Shown piece by piece: positions 15,014 through 24,068 of a stretch of DNA of 64,000 nt. The translations under genes and the position numbers were made by a program. Within the stretch, counting starts at the first letter, position 1, and each line of letters opens with the position of its first letter. Where the stretch lies: positions 1-64,000 of the forward strand of contig JARLHJ010000045.1 of NCBI GenBank assembly GCA_031292305.1, given 5' to 3'. The DNA comes from Candidatus Babeliales bacterium. GTDB lineage: Bacteria > Babelota > Babeliae > Babelales > JABDEC01. A model generated the notes under the pieces. The model was not told the origin of the DNA. It searched no databases and was given only the letters and a program-made list of their open reading frames with translations.

Positions 15014-16993
15014 TTATCCTGCTTTGATCAACTCGCGGGCATCGTTTAATATTGTATTATCAAAATCTTTAGACTGCAAAATTTCTATAGATAAATTTTG
15101 ATCAGATGAACCTTTAGATAATAAATAATCATAAGTTATTTTATTGTCAGCATCTATTTGTGCCACGACTTTATAGTTAGCAAAATTTTTGCTTTCAGCT
15201 TCTAGTTCACTAAGCTTAGGAAAATGTGTGGATAATAAACAAAGATTGTTGTCATATTTGGCAAAGTTTTTTGCAATACTATAAGAAAGCGCTTGTGCGA
15301 ATGACTCTTTTGTACCATTAAGAGGTTCATCAAGTAGCATAAACCAAAACTGGTTATGCTTTAATGGCTTAATCTCATTCATTAAAAATGTAATGCGATT
15401 TGCTTGAGCTTCATATAATGAATGGCCTTCTGATATATCATCAGTGATATTCATGTATGTTCCCAGTTTATTAAATATTGTTAAATTTATTGAGCTTGCA
15501 GGTGCAATACCAAAAGTTTGAGCTAGAATAATATTTAAAGCAATTGATCTAGTAATAGTAGATTTGCCACCTCTATTGGTACCTGTAATAACAATATTAC
15601 GAGCATCATCATTAAGGCCAAAAGATATAGAGTTTGTTACAACTTTAGATTCGTCAATTATTGGGTTCCAGAAATTTTCTAAAGCTATAAATGGCGTTTT
15701 TGCTTCACTGAATTTTGCAAAAGAATATTTAACATTTTTAGTTTCGTATTCTTTATAAAGCTTTGCAACAGAAGTGAATGCTTCAATTTGACCCAACACA
15801 GATAACATTACGGTAAATTCGCTTTTTAAATCATTAAACATTTTAAATGTTTTTAATATTTTGCCCCAATTAGAAAAAATTGATGGTGACCCTGTGAAGG
15901 TATTAGTTTTTAATAGTTCTAATAGCGTTTGCACTTCTTTCGTGTTTGTAACTATTTTAGCCACATCTAATGTGTTATAAATAACAGGATATTCAACTAA
16001 TTTTTTACTAATTTCAGATGCTATAGTTAAAAAGCTATTGGCATGTATAAGTTTTTCTTGTAAATATTTTAACACTGCAAAATTATCAACAATACTTTCA
16101 AAATCGCTTTTTGCACTTGTAGCTGCATGCATACCTGCAAATAAAGCCGCCGCCCCTTGGATTTGATTATTATCAATTATTGAAGTTAATCCCAGCAATG
16201 CATCACCTGAACTTATTAATCTTTCACTTAATAATGTAAAATTATTATTCCGATTTTGATCTAAAATTTTAGAGATACCATATATAGGCAATGCTACAGT
16301 GGCTATTGCTTTTGCTAAAAATAGAACAATACGTTTTTGGTGATCTAATGTATTTTTTATGCCTAAGCTAATTTCAGATTTATTTAGATCTTTATTAAAA
16401 TTTATATATTGATTTTCAATAACTTCTTGTAATGGATCATTTGAATAAAATGAAAGAAATAGATTTTCATACTTTTGTAGTTCAGTAAATTTGGCATCTA
16501 GAAATGTATATAATGTTGGATTATTAATAATAGTTTTTAATATTTCTTGGCGTTTTAACAAAATATCTAAATCATTGGTAGATTGAGCCAGCATTATATT
16601 AAAACTAATTTTGCCTAGTGTTGTATAAGTTCTATCAATTCTTTGTGCAAAATTTAATGCCTTTTTATTCTTTAAATTTCGAAATAAGCTTAAATCATCC
16701 CAAACAATTGTATCTATTATTAGATTACTTTCTGGTGGCAAGTTATACTTTTTTGATTCATCTAAAAGATCAAAAACAGTTGTTGTTTTTGTTATTGGTT
16801 TAAGATTGCGTTGTAGATTTGTAGCATTTGTTAAAAATTCATTAAATGACCAATCTTTATCTACATGTAAAGAATCACATTCCCATGTAAAATTGGATAG
16901 AAAATGTTCTTCTGTTTTGCTTACCATTGAATTTTTATCAGCTAAAACTGAGTAAAAGTTGAACAGTAGTGCTAGTATTATAAATGGGTTCAT
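15014..16993 (-). CDS. MutS-like ATPase with signal peptide
   Basis: The 659-residue protein has a signal peptide (1-18, ending V-L-A), a helical MutS core-like region, a hydrophobic segment near 225-245 (I-V-L-F-L-A-K-A-I-A-T-V-A-L-P), and a C-terminal MutS domain V ATPase. The ATPase shows Walker A G-T-N-R-G-G-K-S-T (Lys477), D-D-I-S-E-G-H-S-L-Y-E-A, Walker B F-M-L-L-D-E-P-L-N-G-T and S-T-H-F. The mismatch-binding domain I of true MutS is absent. Some bacterial MutS relatives are membrane anchored and have no repair role, so this is probably not a repair enzyme. It follows the small gene at 17015-17368 by 21 nt. A related protein lies at 61605-63272. Confidence 0.85.
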   Translation of the reverse strand: MNPFIILALLFNFYSVLADKNSMVSKTEEHFLSNFTWECDSLHVDKDWSFNEFLTNATNLQRNLKPITKTTTVFDLLDESKKYNLPPESNLIIDTIVWDDLSLFRNLKNKKALNFAQRIDRTYTTLGKISFNIMLAQSTNDLDILLKRQEILKTIINNPTLYTFLDAKFTELQKYENLFLSFYSNDPLQEVIENQYINFNKDLNKSEISLGIKNTLDHQKRIVLFLAKAIATVALPIYGISKILDQNRNNNFTLLSERLISSGDALLGLTSIIDNNQIQGAAALFAGMHAATSAKSDFESIVDNFAVLKYLQEKLIHANSFLTIASEISKKLVEYPVIYNTLDVAKIVTNTKEVQTLLELLKTNTFTGSPSIFSNWGKILKTFKMFNDLKSEFTVMLSVLGQIEAFTSVAKLYKEYETKNVKYSFAKFSEAKTPFIALENFWNPIIDESKVVTNSISFGLNDDARNIVITGTNRGGKSTITRSIALNIILAQTFGIAPASSINLTIFNKLGTYMNITDDISEGHSLYEAQANRITFLMNEIKPLKHNQFWFMLLDEPLNGTKESFAQALSYSIAKNFAKYDNNLCLLSTHFPKLSELEAESKNFANYKVVAQIDADNKITYDYLLSKGSSDQNLSIEILQSKDFDNTILNDARELIKAG

Positions 16994-17014
16994 TTAATTT
17001 TGGCTTCTAAGTAA

Positions 17015-17368
17015 TTAATTGGATTGTTTTTTGGTTTTTGGTTTGCAACATGAACCTGAACAACCTGGTTTATGGCTATTTTTTTTCTTATGGAAAATTG
17101 TAGAGGTAATGGCAGTAATTACCAATGACACTGCAATTTTTTGGCTAGAAATTTTAAAACCTGTTTCGTTTTTATAAGAAAGAGCTAATACTGCTAAACT
17201 AGGTAAAGCTACAGCAAGAATTGGTTGTTTTAATACATCAATTAGTAATCCAGTACCAAATCCAATTAAAATGCCATCTCTTAAAATATTAGAAGATTCG
17301 CAATAAGTTACATTGGTCGCAGAAAATATTGAAAAAGCACATAGCAGTTTTAATATAAATTTATTCAT
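17015..17368 (-). CDS. small secreted or membrane protein with Cys/Lys-rich tail
   Basis: The 117-residue product has a signal peptide (1-23), two hydrophobic stretches (about 30-65 and 75-92) and a basic tail with C-S-G-S-C-C near residues 103-108, which could bind metal or form disulfides. The family is unknown. It is the first gene of a two-gene unit with the MutS-like ATPase 21 nt downstream. Confidence 0.65.
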   Translation of the reverse strand: MNKFILKLLCAFSIFSATNVTYCESSNILRDGILIGFGTGLLIDVLKQPILAVALPSLAVLALSYKNETGFKISSQKIAVSLVITAITSTIFHKKKNSHKPGCSGSCCKPKTKKQSN

Positions 17369-17544
17369 ATGATTTCCATTTTAGTTAATATTTACCATTT
17401 ATAACTAAATATAGCATTAAAAAAAACTAATGTTAGTAGGAAAAATCGTTTAAACAAGGCATCTTTTGACTTTAAATTGGATTTATGAGGTAATAATACA
17501 GGGATCTAAGTTTTGGGAATTTCTATAGTTATACGAGGGTTTGA

Positions 17545-18174
17545 ATGAGTAAATTATTAATTATTTTAGCATGGGCATTTTCAATTAATATCTATTGTGC
17601 GCAAAAAAACGAAATTATTCCAAATGCATCTTATTTTATTTATGGGGGTGCAACAGGTGTAAGAGGTGATGAATTTATATCTGATGAGTATAATTGTGTT
17701 AATTTTTATACCTTTGATGGAATATTAATATGCCAAAAAGAAATGAATCGTTCTTATTCTACTGATTCACAAGCATGCATGCCGCAGCCGGTTAGATATA
17801 AAATAGTATATTGGCCAGAAATTCACCCTGATGCTAACCCCAAAGATAGTGTTTCAGGTGAATTTGTGGTGTTTTATGATAAGATTAATAATATAATCAA
17901 GAGTTATCGTTATGAAGGTCCAAAACCTGTAACTATAAAATCAGTTGCTGCACAGAAAACATTAAAAATAAGGAATAAGCGACAATTATGTATTGGTGAA
18001 TTTTTAGACTTAAGAGTTATTGCTCACAAAGAGAATAAAATACATATGGCAGAATTAGAGGAACAAAAAAGAAAAAGAACTATTTATGAGCAAGAAAACC
18101 TAAGAGTTAAAGAAGAAAATACAAAACAATTAAAAGAAATTGAAAAAGATATACGGCTTTCTTTTTTTAAATAA
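17545..18174 (+). CDS. secreted protein, tandem paralog A
   Basis: The 209-residue product has a signal peptide (1-19) and a body shared with the next gene: I-P-x-A-S-Y-F-(I/V)-Y, N-F-Y-T-F-D-G, V-(V/L)-F-Y-D-K, Y-E/T-G-x-K-x-V-T and C-I-G-E-(F/I)-L-D-L. The last 45 residues form a charged coiled-coil-like helix absent from the paralog. GAGGG precedes the ATG. I do not recognise the family; the strand-rich pattern suggests a beta-sandwich, which is a guess. Confidence 0.75.
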   Translation: MSKLLIILAWAFSINIYCAQKNEIIPNASYFIYGGATGVRGDEFISDEYNCVNFYTFDGILICQKEMNRSYSTDSQACMPQPVRYKIVYWPEIHPDANPKDSVSGEFVVFYDKINNIIKSYRYEGPKPVTIKSVAAQKTLKIRNKRQLCIGEFLDLRVIAHKENKIHMAELEEQKRKRTIYEQENLRVKEENTKQLKEIEKDIRLSFFK

Positions 18175-18281
18175 TTTAATAATTAAATAACTTTTAAACA
18201 GCTCTCTTTGATAAACACTGTTAATATTTATATAAATCATGTTAATATCTGCTTATGTGCAATAAAATAATAGGGTTTTAT

Positions 18282-18887
18282 ATGAATAAATTATATCTTT
18301 TTATCTTAATTTTCTTCTTTATAAATTTACATAGCTCAGAAAATCCCCAGGTAATTCCCAAGGCATCATATTTTGTTTATGATGGTGTTAATTTAGATTA
18401 TGAAAATTCAGATTTATCTAAGGGGCATGTAAATTTATTAAGAAATATAAACTTTTATACTTTTGACGGGAATTTAATTACTAAAATTGAACATAATTTT
18501 AGAATTGTTTCCATGCAAATGAAGCTAGATCCAGATGCCAAAATTCCAAGACCACTTTTTTTCAGAGTAAAAGAAAATCCTACTATTTGCATACCGTTTG
18601 GTTTAAAGAAAACTTTGCAAGGCATATATGTATTATTTTATGATAAACATCGTAATTTGATTAATTATTTTGAATACACTGGTTCTAAGAATGTTACCCG
18701 TGAAACATTACTTTTTCAGAAGACTAGCTACCGTAAAGATAATCAGCAATATTATTGCATAGGTGAAATACTAGATTTATTAAGGGTAGAAGAATATATA
18801 GATGAAGAATCTAATATTACGCAAGATGAGTGCCCCAACCCAGATGAAAATGAAGATGAAGAAGGCTGCGGTTGTATAATTCAGTAA
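18282..18887 (+). CDS. secreted protein, tandem paralog B
   Basis: The ATG at 18282 is preferred over the one at 18255 because AGGG lies 6 nt upstream and a typical signal peptide (N-K-L-Y-L-F-I-L-I-F-F-F) then begins at residue 2. The 201-residue product shares the conserved body of paralog A. Its tail is acidic and Cys-rich, ending E-G-C-G-C-I-I-Q, instead of the coiled coil of paralog A. Function unknown. Confidence 0.75.
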   Translation: MNKLYLFILIFFFINLHSSENPQVIPKASYFVYDGVNLDYENSDLSKGHVNLLRNINFYTFDGNLITKIEHNFRIVSMQMKLDPDAKIPRPLFFRVKENPTICIPFGLKKTLQGIYVLFYDKHRNLINYFEYTGSKNVTRETLLFQKTSYRKDNQQYYCIGEILDLLRVEEYIDEESNITQDECPNPDENEDEEGCGCIIQ

Positions 18888-18892
18888 ATAAT

Positions 18893-19321
18893 TTAATAAT
18901 CAAATTTCTTGCTACGCATTTTTTTAATAGAACTTCTTAATTTTTTTGTCTGTAATCGAGATTCTTTAACTGATCTAGAAATTTTTGTAGGCTTTCTTTT
19001 TTTAGGTATAAATAGTGCTTGTTGTACTTTTTCAGCAAGGTGTTGTAAAGCCATTTCTCTATTTTGATACTGACTACGTGAGACTTCACTATTAATTATT
19101 AAATCACCATCAATTGTTAATTGTGACTGTAAATTAGAAATTACACGTGACTTTTGTTCATCATTTAATGCAGATGTATTTTTAACATTCCAACGCACGG
19201 TTACTTTTGTGCTAGATTTATTAACTTTTTGGCCACCAGGTCCACTTGATCTGCTAGCTGTAATTATAAGTTCATGTCCCGGAATATTAATACCATTTTG
19301 AATGTGTACATCGTTTCTCAT
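18893..19321 (-). CDS. arfB: peptidyl-tRNA hydrolase / alternative ribosome-rescue factor ArfB
   Basis: ArfB frees stalled ribosomes by hydrolysing peptidyl-tRNA. The 142-residue product has the release-factor catalytic loop S-S-G-P-G-G-Q-K-V-N-K (25-35, GGQ at 29-31) and a Lys/Arg-rich C-terminal tail (K-K-R-K-P-T-K then K-K-L-R-S-S-I-K-K) that in this family sits in the empty mRNA channel. The length matches E. coli ArfB. AAGGAAATC before the ATG supports the start. Confidence 0.93.
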   Translation of the reverse strand: MRNDVHIQNGINIPGHELIITASRSSGPGGQKVNKSSTKVTVRWNVKNTSALNDEQKSRVISNLQSQLTIDGDLIINSEVSRSQYQNREMALQHLAEKVQQALFIPKKRKPTKISRSVKESRLQTKKLRSSIKKMRSKKFDY

Positions 19322-19427
19322 GATTTCCTTGTAATAACTAATTTAAAATCTATTTATTTTTTCTACCTTAATATTCTATATTATATCAACAATTTTTTTC
19401 ATTATATAAATTTCAAGGAATCAGATT

Positions 19428-20255
19428 ATGAAAAGATTTATAATATATAATTTTAGTATTTTATTTTTTATAAATATAACTGCACAATCTTTAGAGTCTG
19501 TAAAAAGTGATGAAGAGGAATACGCAGTTTCACTTTTAAACAAAGATGAAAATTTTACATACAATATTGAGCGTAATTCTAAAGAAGAAACATTGGTAGT
19601 AAGTATTGGTGGTGCTTGCTTAGCTGCAATTCAAATTTATAATCTAGGATTGCGTAAAGCAGCATATCCATTTGATGTTATTTATTCAGACTTAGATGGA
19701 ATTATTAATGCAATAAAAACTGACTTTGCTTATTTTATAGATATAAAATATTTAACCAGAAAACGGTTTAATAATAAATATCATTTGTATAACCCAAGTT
19801 ACAATTTTATTTTTCCGCATGATTTACATTCAGATAATGGCAAGAAATTGAATTTAAAATATGAACGTGAAAAGATTATAGATTTTCAAGAAAAATATAA
19901 GCGTCGAATTGCGCGATTTAAAGATCTAGAAAATTTTAAAGGAAAAGTATATTTTTTAAGAACATATTCTAAAAATGTCCAACCAGATACAATCGGTAAT
20001 CTTATAAAATTAAGAGATCTTATTTCTAAAAAATTTCCAAAATTAAATTTTGAAATTATTGTTGTAACACTAGTTTCTAAAGAAGTTAAACAAGAGATAC
20101 CAGAGTTAATTAAATATTTCTATGCTAATGATTTGGGATTATTTTCAAAAAAAGCTGAGCAAAATTTTTATAATATATTTAATTTATTAGAAATAAAAAT
20201 GTCGCCACTAAAACCTACAAGTTTCTTTTATGTAGCAAATAAACGTACTTTTTAA
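19428..20255 (+). CDS. secreted DUF1796-type putative papain-like cysteine peptidase
   Basis: After a signal peptide (1-20), residues 57-85 read V-V-S-I-G-G-A-C-L-A-A followed by L-G-L-R and P-F-D, the signature of DUF1796, a family annotated as putative papain-like cysteine peptidases. Cys64 is the candidate nucleophile and His131 (F-P-H-D) the candidate base. The activity of the family is not well established. The 275-residue length fits. A secreted version could act on host or envelope proteins. AAGGAATC lies before the ATG. Confidence 0.75.
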   Translation: MKRFIIYNFSILFFINITAQSLESVKSDEEEYAVSLLNKDENFTYNIERNSKEETLVVSIGGACLAAIQIYNLGLRKAAYPFDVIYSDLDGIINAIKTDFAYFIDIKYLTRKRFNNKYHLYNPSYNFIFPHDLHSDNGKKLNLKYEREKIIDFQEKYKRRIARFKDLENFKGKVYFLRTYSKNVQPDTIGNLIKLRDLISKKFPKLNFEIIVVTLVSKEVKQEIPELIKYFYANDLGLFSKKAEQNFYNIFNLLEIKMSPLKPTSFFYVANKRTF

Positions 20256-20261
20256 GTAATA

Positions 20262-21752
20262 TCAATTTTCGCTAAAATCTTGAGCCTCAAATACTTGAAA
20301 AGTAGTTTTGGCAGACTTGTAACCATCTTTAGAAAGACCTGCTTTTAGGCTAAGCTGTTCTAATGTTTGCGTTAAATTAAAACCAAATTCTTGTGGCACT
20401 TTAGGCAAAAAGAGTGAAATATTTTTTCCATGTTGTAGAATTATGCCATGTTTATTTAAAATAATTTTTTTGTAAGATTTAATAGGTTTAGGTTTTTGCA
20501 AAACTGAAATTTCAATAATAATATTTTTTAAATCTTCTTGTTTTAGTCGCGTAAATCTGCTGTCGCGAAATGCAGCATCTAAACTTTTTTCTGCTATCGT
20601 TAAATATAATGATTTTGTTGGGTTTACTTGACCAATACAGCCCCGTAATTTTTTTTTACCATTTTCATCTTTTGACCACAGTGTTACAAATGCTCCTTGG
20701 CTTCTTTCTAATAATGGCGTCATTATTGGTTCAGATAAATCTTTATTAACTTCTTTGGTAAATGCTTGTTCTAACGTTTGCCTTGCATAAGCTAATAATG
20801 ATTTTTGTTCTTGCATGTTTAATATATTATTATCAACGTCATTCGTAACAACAAGGCTTGCATAACTTACTACATTATTTTCATCATTAGTTTTATCAAA
20901 TGATGTACCATATGAAACTAATCTTGTAGAGCTATTGGCAAAAGTATCTAACTTAATGCATTCTAATAATATTCGTAATGGATTGTACCCACAGACTGTA
21001 TCTTTTGTTTTATTTATCATACTTTGAAACAGCTTTAAATTTTGACGTTGAATAGTATTTAAAACAGCTGAATCTAATTGGGTAATATTTAATAAAATAT
21101 TATCTTTAAATGGTATGTAGTTAAAAGATTTTCCGTAATGTGTAAAATCTGTACTTATTATCAGTAATGTTTTTTTAGTTACAATCTTTTTCAAAAGTAG
21201 GGCAATTTCATTAACATTTTCATCTGTTATGTTGCCTATAATAATTGGTACTATCTTTGCTTTTGGTAAAGTGAATTGGATGAATGGTAATTGCATTTCT
21301 ATTGAATGTTCTGGCTTAAAAAATGCATCATTGCAGGTAACTAATGGCTTATCTTTTAGTTTTTTTACAGACGGTAAGTCAACATTCATTATACCTAATG
21401 GGGTTTGGTATTTTTCAAATTTTGGTATGGCAATTCCATTAAATCTAACGTAATGTGACGGTCCTAAAATTATTACTTTATCTATTTTATTCTTATCTAA
21501 GAGTTGGTATGAAGCAGCAGAAACTTTTCCAGAATATTCATAACCTGCATGTGGACAAATTAAGGCACGAATTTGTGGGCTATTAGTTTGCATGCCAAAT
21601 TCATTTTTAGCTTGCATAGTTAATTTCTGCAAAAGATCTGTAAGTTCTTTTTTATCTTTTGGATACCAGTTACCCGCACGGTGTGCTTGAAAGGTCTCGC
21701 AGTTAAGGTTTATTATTAATGTAAATATAAAATATATAAAAAAATTTATCAT
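20262..21752 (-). CDS. MEMO-AMMECR1 fusion protein with signal peptide
   Basis: The 496-residue product joins two domains. Residues about 20-290 are MEMO-like (H-R-A-G-N-W-Y-P, C-P-H-A-G-Y-E-Y-S-G, G-P-S-H-Y, S-T-D-F-T-H-Y-G), a fold related to extradiol dioxygenases. Residues about 315-490 are AMMECR1-like, with the hallmark L-R-G-C-I-G followed by A-A-F-R-D-S-R-F. In bacteria and archaea MEMO, AMMECR1 and a radical SAM protein often cluster (AmmeMemoRadiSam genes); no radical SAM gene is seen here. The N-terminal 18 residues form a signal peptide, unexpected because these families are cytosolic. The biochemical role is unknown. Confidence 0.88.
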   Translation of the reverse strand: MINFFIYFIFTLIINLNCETFQAHRAGNWYPKDKKELTDLLQKLTMQAKNEFGMQTNSPQIRALICPHAGYEYSGKVSAASYQLLDKNKIDKVIILGPSHYVRFNGIAIPKFEKYQTPLGIMNVDLPSVKKLKDKPLVTCNDAFFKPEHSIEMQLPFIQFTLPKAKIVPIIIGNITDENVNEIALLLKKIVTKKTLLIISTDFTHYGKSFNYIPFKDNILLNITQLDSAVLNTIQRQNLKLFQSMINKTKDTVCGYNPLRILLECIKLDTFANSSTRLVSYGTSFDKTNDENNVVSYASLVVTNDVDNNILNMQEQKSLLAYARQTLEQAFTKEVNKDLSEPIMTPLLERSQGAFVTLWSKDENGKKKLRGCIGQVNPTKSLYLTIAEKSLDAAFRDSRFTRLKQEDLKNIIIEISVLQKPKPIKSYKKIILNKHGIILQHGKNISLFLPKVPQEFGFNLTQTLEQLSLKAGLSKDGYKSAKTTFQVFEAQDFSEN

Positions 21753-21814
21753 ATCTATCCCATTGGTTTATAATTTTATAATCTTATATTTTATTATAAT
21801 GAAAAGATTTGATT

Positions 21815-22483
21815 ATGAAATATTTATTATCAGGGTTATTGATATTTTTATTACCAGTTCAAGGGTTAACAATGCAATCAGAGCAACTTCAAGAGCTAAC
21901 ATTATTAAAACTTAAAGGCCCGCAAGCAAAAAAATACGTAACAGATATAGCAGATATGCGTATTACTCTTTTTAAAGAATTTCCTTATTTATATGAAGGT
22001 GCTTATTCTTATGAAGAAGAATATTTGCAAACATATTTTAATTCTGATGAAGCGAATATATTATTAGTTTTAGACAAAGATAAAGTAGTTGGTTTTTCTA
22101 GCTCAATACCATTGGCAGAAGAATCGCAAGATCTTAAAGCACCATTTAATGAAAAAGAACTTTATATTAAAGATTATTTTTATATTGGGGAAGTAATGTT
22201 ACAGCCCGCATATAGAGGTAGGGGGATATTAAGAAAATTTTTAGAATTTCATGAAAATCAGGCGCTAAAAAATGGTTATAAATACACTGTTTTTATGACA
22301 GTAGATAGAGAAAATAATCACCCGTCAAAACCAAAAGATTATAAATCACTTGATAATATATGGAAACATTTTGGTTATGTAATACTGCCCGAATTAAAGA
22401 TTTCTTTAGATTGGCCACAGGTAGGTACCAATATTTATACTAATAATAAGTTGAGCATATGGTTGAAAGATATAAACAAATAA
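21815..22483 (+). CDS. GNAT N-acetyltransferase with signal peptide
   Basis: The ATG at 21815 is preferred over the TTG at 21809. The 222-residue product starts with a signal peptide (K-Y-L-L-S-G-L-L-I-F-L-L-P-V-Q-G). It then shows a GNAT core: I-L-L-V-L-D-K-D-K-V-V-G-F, then Y-I-G-E-V-M-L-Q-P-A-Y-R-G-R-G-I, the acetyl-CoA pyrophosphate loop R-x-x-G-x. The acceptor is unknown. Acetyl-CoA would have to be present where the protein ends up, which is hard to explain in the periplasm and points to host delivery or an uncleaved anchor. Confidence 0.8.
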   Translation: MKYLLSGLLIFLLPVQGLTMQSEQLQELTLLKLKGPQAKKYVTDIADMRITLFKEFPYLYEGAYSYEEEYLQTYFNSDEANILLVLDKDKVVGFSSSIPLAEESQDLKAPFNEKELYIKDYFYIGEVMLQPAYRGRGILRKFLEFHENQALKNGYKYTVFMTVDRENNHPSKPKDYKSLDNIWKHFGYVILPELKISLDWPQVGTNIYTNNKLSIWLKDINK

Positions 22484-22523
22484 ATTATTCTATATTTAAT
22501 ATACACCATAAAAAAAGGAACTA

Positions 22524-23012
22524 ATGAAAAAATTATTTATATCTTCTTTAGTTGCAGGATCAACATTATTGTTATCAAGCTGCAACAGATCAGAAAAAAC
22601 AGAAGAAACTAGAAGTATCACAGTTAGCAACCATGTTAAACAAGAGGAAAAAAAGATGGCACGCGTAAAGACACCTTCAGGCTTAGAATATGAAATTTTA
22701 AAAGAAGGTACAGGATCAGAGCCTAAACCAGGACAAAATGTAACTGTGCACTATACAGGCTGGTTAGACAAAAATGTTGATACTGATAACAGCTTTGATA
22801 GCAGCGTAAAACGTGGAACTCCATTTAATTTTAATATTGGTGTGGGCCGTGTCATAGCTGGTTGGGACGAAGGCGTAATATCAATGAAAGTTGGAGAAAA
22901 ACGTCGCTTATTTATTCCATCTAAATTAGGTTATGGCGAATATGGCGCTGGCCGTTCTATACCTGGTAATTCAAATTTAGTTTTTGACGTTGAATTACTT
23001 AAAATTGGCTAA
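22524..23012 (+). CDS. FKBP-type peptidyl-prolyl isomerase lipoprotein
   Basis: The 162-residue product has a lipoprotein signal (L-L-L-S-S-C, lipidated Cys20) and a single FKBP domain from about residue 48 (G-L-E-Y-E-I-L-K-E-G-T-G, V-T-V-H-Y-T-G-W-L, F-D-S-S, G-W-D-E-G, P-S-K-L-G-Y-G, N-S-N-L-V-F-D-V-E-L). It should catalyse proline isomerisation for folding of envelope or secreted proteins, attached to the inner or outer membrane. AAGGA is seen before the ATG; a terminator follows. Confidence 0.93.
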   Translation: MKKLFISSLVAGSTLLLSSCNRSEKTEETRSITVSNHVKQEEKKMARVKTPSGLEYEILKEGTGSEPKPGQNVTVHYTGWLDKNVDTDNSFDSSVKRGTPFNFNIGVGRVIAGWDEGVISMKVGEKRRLFIPSKLGYGEYGAGRSIPGNSNLVFDVELLKIG

Positions 23013-23035
23013 TTTTATTTTTATATTGTAAAACA

Positions 23036-23069
23036 AAAAAGCTCACTAAGAAATTAGTGAGCTTTTTTG
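23036..23069 (+). terminator. intrinsic terminator after the FKBP gene
   Basis: GCTCACTAA (23041-23049) and TTAGTGAGC (23054-23062) pair around GAAA, with an A-run before and TTTTTT after, giving an extended A-T stem. Confidence 0.9.
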
Positions 23070-23126
23070 TTATTTTTGGTTTTTTATTTTAAACTCGCTA
23101 AATACAAATTTTTTACGAGAATAAAA

Positions 23127-24068
23127 ATGAAAATTAACAAATTACTTTTCTTAATCATTGCATTATCTGCTGCACAAATTAATGCAGTTTCAGTTGTTTA
23201 CAACATGAAAATTAGAAGACTGTTCACGTTAGGTGCACAAGTGTTAAACCCTGGGAAATCTAAATTAATAGGTTCAGTAGTGCCGATCTTTTATAAACGC
23301 GATAGGCATATAGTTCAAGTAGATGCGGGTGTTGATGCTTATGAAAAATCATTAACTGGTGGTGCAATTTTAAACCTACGTTTTGTAGCAAAAAAGAAAT
23401 GGTGGCTAGAAGGGACAACAGGTATAGAAAAAGAATCTTTAAAATCTTGTGGCACTTTAAATTTTAAAACATCACGCACAGGCATAGATGATATAATTTT
23501 ATCAGGTGGTTATAACTTTCTTTTAAATGATAAATCTCAATTTGTTTTATATGGCTTAGCAGGTTTTCCAACACGCACAGATGTCACTGCATTAGAAAGA
23601 TTTAATACTTTAGTGGGTACACGCTTTTTTGGACTAGGCGTTGGCACTGAATTATCTTATGCACCTATTAATACATTAGAGCGGTCTTTAGTCGGAATTA
23701 CGCAATTTAGATTTGTGCATTTTTTTGATAGAAAGTGGTTTCCTATTTTGCCAAGAAACGCAAAGATTCAACCGGGCAATATAACTGATATATTATTAAC
23801 ATTGCAGTGTAGAGAAAAATTAAACGTTTTTGAAATGGGTTATAACCCAACCTTCTTTACCAATCAAGCTGTAGTTTTAGCTACAGAAAAAATTAATGCA
23901 GATACTTTTATACGTCAAAGTGGTTATTTTACTTATATGCGTTTATTTAAACAACTACCGGGCATTGCATTACCCGGTCTTATCGGCTGTGGTTTATCTA
24001 TTTCTAAAACAGAACAGTTTGACACTAGGGCTGTATCAATATTCTTAAACTTTAGTGCACTGTTTTAA
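23127..24068 (+). CDS. candidate outer-membrane beta-barrel protein
   Basis: The ATG at 23127 gives a typical signal peptide (K-I-N-K-L-L-F-L-I-I-A-L-S-A-A-Q-I-N-A); the longer in-frame start at 23067 overlaps the terminator. The 313-residue body has many short alternating polar/hydrophobic strands with Gly/aromatic turns and ends in Phe (F-S-A-L-F), as expected for a BAM substrate. No specific family is recognised; a porin-like or adhesin role is possible. It abuts the AAA gene tail to tail. Confidence 0.7.
   Translation: MKINKLLFLIIALSAAQINAVSVVYNMKIRRLFTLGAQVLNPGKSKLIGSVVPIFYKRDRHIVQVDAGVDAYEKSLTGGAILNLRFVAKKKWWLEGTTGIEKESLKSCGTLNFKTSRTGIDDIILSGGYNFLLNDKSQFVLYGLAGFPTRTDVTALERFNTLVGTRFFGLGVGTELSYAPINTLERSLVGITQFRFVHFFDRKWFPILPRNAKIQPGNITDILLTLQCREKLNVFEMGYNPTFFTNQAVVLATEKINADTFIRQSGYFTYMRLFKQLPGIALPGLIGCGLSISKTEQFDTRAVSIFLNFSALF

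Noticed and set aside
15014-16993. Housekeeping mismatch-repair MutS
   Set aside because: It lacks the mismatch-binding N-terminal domain and begins with a signal peptide.
23067-23126. Longer start of the beta-barrel gene
   Set aside because: It begins within the transcription terminator of the preceding gene and would bury the signal peptide.
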